NCBI GenBank assembly: GCA_032622095.1
Contig: CP136066.1
Coordinates: 170,758,664-170,822,663, forward strand
Source: Siphonodentalium dalli
Taxonomy: Eukaryota; Mollusca; Scaphopoda; Gadilida; Siphonodentaliidae
Length of the DNA: 64,000 bases
Reading direction: 5' to 3'
Part shown: positions 60,459 through 64,000 of the stretch, piece by piece
Layout of the letters: every line of letters begins with the position of its first letter
How positions within the stretch are numbered: the stretch's first letter is position 1
Made by a program: the position numbers and the translations under genes
Notes under the pieces: generated by a model
What the model saw: the letters and a program-made list of their open reading frames with translations, nothing else
Database searches by the model: none
What the model was told of the DNA's origin: nothing

Positions 60459-61406
60459 ATGCCCGGCGACAAACGACCCCCGGCAAGTTCCACGTCCAGT
60501 GTCAGTGGCGACGACAGCATGCAGGGAGACCCGCGGAATCCCACATCAAACAGAATGAAAGGCATGCCGCCAAAGAAATTAAAAACGTCCGAAATTAAAA
60601 AAAATCAACAGAAACTGAACTTTGTTACAGAAACCGAGGTAACACAAACGAGTTATTTAGAGACAGCTCTGGCACAGATTAACGCTAAACTTGACACAAT
60701 GGTGACGAAGGATTATCACGACCGAAGCATCGAACCCCTTGTAAAACTTGACAGCCTCAATGAAATAATCACTAAACTAAAAACTGATTTTGATGAAAAA
60801 ATTAAAGTAGTGAAAGATGAATGCAGAGGTAGAGTGTATAACACAGAGTTGAGGATGGATGAACTGGAGAAGCAAATGGGTGGTCTGAGAAAAGATGTAG
60901 AAAACAGAGATGATAAGGTGAAATCACTGGAAAGAGAACTGATAGTACAAAGGGAGAGAAATAACAAACTGGAACAGCAGACACGAAAGGACGGTATCAG
61001 GATTTTTGGTATAGCAGGGGATAGCAACACAGAAACATTGGATGAGTGTGAGAAAAAATGTGTTGCCTTACTGAATGATAAATTATCATTGAACATAATC
61101 CAGAATGACATCAGCATAGCACATAGAATAGGTAAATTCCTACCAAACAACCACAATTCCAGAAGCATAATCTGTCACTTTGTTTCTCGAAGAACAAACA
61201 ATGCTGCTGTGAGTAACAGAAGGCTTCTCAAGGGCTCAGGAATTGTAATCAAGGAGGACCTTACTGAACTCAACACTGATTTGATGAAGAAAGCAAAAGA
61301 GAGATCAGATGTAACAGACACTTGGTCAGTTGGAGGAAAGGTATATGTGAAATACAGTGATACATCAAAGAAAGTCAAGCAGATACAAAAATTATCTGAT
61401 GTGTAA
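60459..61406 (+). CDS. LINE-type ORF1 protein (RNA-binding, coiled coil plus RRM)
   Basis: 315 residues from the ATG at 60459. The frame is open six codons further upstream but starts there with GTG, so MPGDKRPP is the likely N-terminus. Residues 1-60 are polar and basic. About 62-178 is a predicted coiled coil with heptad-like L/I/V and E/K pattern (for example KSLERELIVQRERNNKLEQQ). About 179-245 is RRM-like, with IRIFGIAG as the RNP2-like strand, AHRIGK and RSIICHFVSR. 246-315 is a C-terminal domain with GIVIKEDLTE. This is the layout of L1-like ORF1 proteins, which trimerise, bind element RNA and act as chaperones in the retrotransposition particle. It is intact, without stops or frameshifts. 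No ORF2 (endonuclease/reverse transcriptase) follows in the next 2.6 kb, so the copy is ORF1-only, 3'-interrupted or domesticated. Confidence 0.85.
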   Translation: MPGDKRPPASSTSSVSGDDSMQGDPRNPTSNRMKGMPPKKLKTSEIKKNQQKLNFVTETEVTQTSYLETALAQINAKLDTMVTKDYHDRSIEPLVKLDSLNEIITKLKTDFDEKIKVVKDECRGRVYNTELRMDELEKQMGGLRKDVENRDDKVKSLERELIVQRERNNKLEQQTRKDGIRIFGIAGDSNTETLDECEKKCVALLNDKLSLNIIQNDISIAHRIGKFLPNNHNSRSIICHFVSRRTNNAAVSNRRLLKGSGIVIKEDLTELNTDLMKKAKERSDVTDTWSVGGKVYVKYSDTSKKVKQIQKLSDV

Positions 61407-61448
61407 CTTGTATGTGTGCACTAACTAGTACACATGAACTTACAAAAT

Positions 61449-61454
61449 AATAAA
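61449..61454 (+). terminator. Candidate polyadenylation signal
   Basis: AATAAA 43 bases after the ORF1 stop. It would allow a short ORF1-only transcript, but AT-rich DNA gives such hexamers by chance. Confidence 0.35.
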
Positions 61455-61649
61455 CTGTTTAAATGGGCAAAATTGAGCTCATGAATATGCATCCATCATT
61501 TGTTTCTCATTAGAATGATGAATTTTGTAAATAATATTGACATTGTTACTTTGTTTACAAGCTTAACTCATATATGTAGTTATAGATGAAAAGTTTGTAT
61601 GTATGTATATGTGTGTATGTATGTGTATATGTGTGTATATATATGCATA

Positions 61650-61690
<41 letters not shown>

Positions 61691-61746
61691 ATATATGTAT
61701 ATGTGTGTATGTATATGTATGGGTATATATAAAAATTCCTAATTAT

Positions 61747-61826
61747 GTGTACTTAGTTATCATTATAATATGAAATAACTATACATGTGTACTTAGTTAT
61801 CATTATAATATGAAATAACTATACAT
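61747..61826 (+). repeat. Exact 40-bp tandem duplication
   Basis: GTGTACTTAGTTATCATTAT followed by AATATGAAATAACTATACAT occurs twice in succession with no difference. Confidence 0.9.
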
Positions 61827-62462
61827 GTGTACTTAATTCATAGTAATAGCTCACAAATCATGTGGGTTTTTTTTCTGTAATTAAATAATTTTTCTGCATT
61901 TCCTGCGAGTACATGACATCAGTATTCAAACTAAGGTTATATGTATATCCAACCAAGGTAATATGTATATAAAGAGTAATATTTCCCTTGAAATCTGCAC
62001 ATACTGAAATAAATCTCCACAGAAATAGCCTATATCCTATACAGTAATATAACTATACATATGTACTTAATTCATGGTAATTGCTCACAAATCATGTGTT
62101 TTGTTTCTGCATTAGTTACTTTGTTTACAAGCTTAACTCATAATTGTTTCTGCATTAGTTACTTTGTTTACAAGCTTAACTCATATATGTAGTTATAGAT
62201 GAAAAGTTTAATATGCAGTTCTGCAAGAATACAGTTGTCCATCTGAATTCAAATGCAAAGTATAAAGCATAACAGTATTTCATAGCAAGTTATTTTAAAC
62301 ACAAAAGTGGCTAAACACCCACTTATTTATTTCCTATTCATATAACTATCAAAATATAAATGCTGCCATACTTCTATTCTATTTGCCATTCGTGCAATAA
62401 CATCATTGATGAAAAATGATGATTAATCATTTATCTTAATGCAGTATTGGCATGATATATAT

Positions 62463-62650
62463 GTGTGTGTATGTATATGTATGTATATGTATGTATATGT
62501 ATGTATATGTATGTATATGTATGTATATGTATGTATATGTATGTATATGTATGTATATGTAAGTATATGTATGTATATGTATGTATATGTATGTATATGT
62601 ATGTATATGTATGTATATGTATGTATATGTATATGTATGTATGTTGTATA
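62463..62650 (+). repeat. 10-bp microsatellite (ATGTATATGT)n
   Basis: About 18 near-perfect units. The frames it opens (runs of Met, Tyr, Val, Cys, Ile) are artefacts. Confidence 0.95.
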
Positions 62651-62850
62651 TATAAGTATATATAAAATTACTAACTACATGTATGTGTACTTATTTAACA
62701 TTATAGTATGATAAAGGTATACATGTGTACTTAATTTATAGTAATAGCTCACAAATCATGTGTTTTTCTGCATTCATCTAAATTTTCTGAATTTCTTGCG
62801 AGTACATGACATCAGTGTTCCAACTAAGGTTATATATATATTGCACACTA

Positions 62851-64000
62851 AGACTGATATCTGATTTCAAAACAGCAAAACATGAAATTTTGAATATTGC
62901 AAAATGGTCATCCATTAATCAATCACCAAATATTCTTCGCCACAATAATACTTTATGAAGAAAATGTAATCTGCATGTGATAACAATCATAAATGATTCT
63001 ATTAATTACCAGGTCTGAAATAACAGAAGAAAAATATTTATATCATAATATTATTAATTATTATTATATCATATCATTATGATATGTTTGGAAATATTGT
63101 TGGATTTCGTGTTGAAATAGGTATTATAGTGTTTCTTAAAGATAACTAAAGATCACTAAAGTACCACCGAAACAGCACAAAGTCCATACTCTGGGTGCCT
63201 ATGTCATGCTATATTCCTGTCATATCATTGCCATGTATTGAGATCTAGAAATCTTTTGCAGGGCCCTTAGAGATGGCATTTATTTTTATCCAAAAAGGCT
63301 CTGAAGTTACTCAGGGCTATAAAATAATCTAGTTGATTATAATGGAGACAAGCCGGTTGGTATGAATTCTGTCAACAACAACAAAAATAAAATAAAATAA
63401 AAGAAAAAAAGAAAAAAAAATTCTCAGCTTACACAAACTTGGACAGGAAACATTACTATTTATAGTATACTACAACAGTTCTGATTGAAACACGACACAT
63501 AATATATATGGCAACAATTCTAATTTGTTATGAATTCTGTCACAATGGAAAAAAAATATATATATATACTGTTTCCAAATTTCACTTCAGCTTCCATAAC
63601 ACCTGGACAGGAATTGTTACTATTAATAAAAAGTTGATAACCGAAATGTTTATGATTTAAAAACTAAATCTATATATGTTTATATATATTATATGCATAT
63701 ATATGCATGTATGTATATGTATATATATGTATATATTAAAGTGATCAATTCTATCCGGTATGAATTATATTACATAAGAAAACTAAACTTCATCCTCTAG
63801 AAACATAGACATGAAATGTAACTCTCTGTAGAATATTTACAACATTTTGGATTTAATTATTGGAAAACAAACAATAAATATATATATAGACAAAAAAATA
63901 ATTAACAGACAAAATTTCCTCTTTCGTTAAATATTGTGTCAGCATAACAAATAAATATCCCGATTGTTATGGAAGTGCTGTATGAAATAAATAGATCATC
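62851..64000. other. Unassigned AT-rich sequence
   Basis: No gene recognised. An A-rich stretch near 63378-63420 could be the tail of a retroposed copy. Short TATA/TGTA microsatellites occur near 63555, 63680-63735 and 63878. Confidence 0.5.

Larger units (their letters stand above)
61551..62850 (+). repeat. Duplicated 3' flank with two TATG microsatellites
   Basis: ACTTTGTTTACAAGCTTAAC followed by TAGTTATAGATGAAAAGTTT occurs at about 61553 and 62160, with a partial copy at 62109. Each leads to a TATG-rich microsatellite (61600-61735, 62463-62650) and then GTGTACTTA ... TAGCTCACAAATCATGTG and GCGAGTACATGACATCAGT (61905 and 62800). This is an old, diverged tandem duplication of roughly 0.6-0.9 kb. 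Confidence 0.75.

Noticed and set aside
62439-62711. Met/Tyr/Val/Cys/Ile repeat frames
   Set aside because: Product of the ATGTATATGT microsatellite.

Overview
The window is repeat-dominated, AT-rich, intron-bearing-type animal DNA with no bacterial gene organisation. Decayed non-LTR retrotransposons, a Mab-21/cGAS-like pseudogene and remnants of a nuclease-like gene family that I recall as highly repeated in molluscs and cnidarians point to a marine invertebrate. A bivalve mollusc is the best guess, but this is inference, not proof. I see one intact, plausible protein-coding gene (a LINE-type ORF1 at 60459-61406). The other recognisable genes are broken.

Layout. 1-7931 is a 60-bp satellite (array A) with higher-order structure. 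7932-10822 is a mosaic of dispersed units: a 155-bp hairpin plus flank (unit A, twice), a 1.4-kb unit (unit B, with a second copy at 27709-28999) that carries a 5S rRNA-derived stretch, and a fragment that looks like the empty insertion site of the large palindrome further right. 10823-13730 is mostly unassigned with local tandem repeats. 13735-15830 is a dead LINE reverse transcriptase. 16643-27638 is an 11-kb near-complete palindrome (element 1) whose arms are built of about 173-bp units carrying an AAGATGGCGGCC motif. 29514-34677 is a second long-inverted-repeat element (element 2) flanked by a 7-bp direct repeat. 34690-36885 (minus) is a LINE endonuclease remnant followed by a Mab-21/cGAS-like pseudogene. 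37591-42165 is a second array of the same 60-bp satellite.

From about 42.4 to 59.1 kb, outer inverted arms (element 4) carry RFX X-box-like palindromes and AGGTCA repeats. Nested between them are a hAT-like element (47927-49123), a tRNA-derived SINE-like copy, and a further palindrome (element 3, 51126-55940). Element 3 is made of head-to-head copies of a decayed gene with FEN/PIN-nuclease-like motifs and a cysteine-rich tail. A still smaller palindrome (53895-54617) is inserted in it. 59.5-60.1 kb is a purine-rich minisatellite lying directly upstream of the LINE-like ORF1. The window ends in microsatellites and local duplications.

How it fits together: nothing here forms a working pathway. 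The window records repeated rounds of satellite amplification and of insertion of long foldback elements into one another. The most unusual features are (i) three separate giant palindromes sharing a phased YY1-like motif, (ii) a fourth with phased RFX/nuclear-receptor-like motifs, (iii) a paralogous empty site for the 11-kb palindrome, and (iv) the head-to-head nuclease-like gene remnants inside element 3. All similarities were read by eye. Percent identities, family names and boundaries need alignment to confirm.
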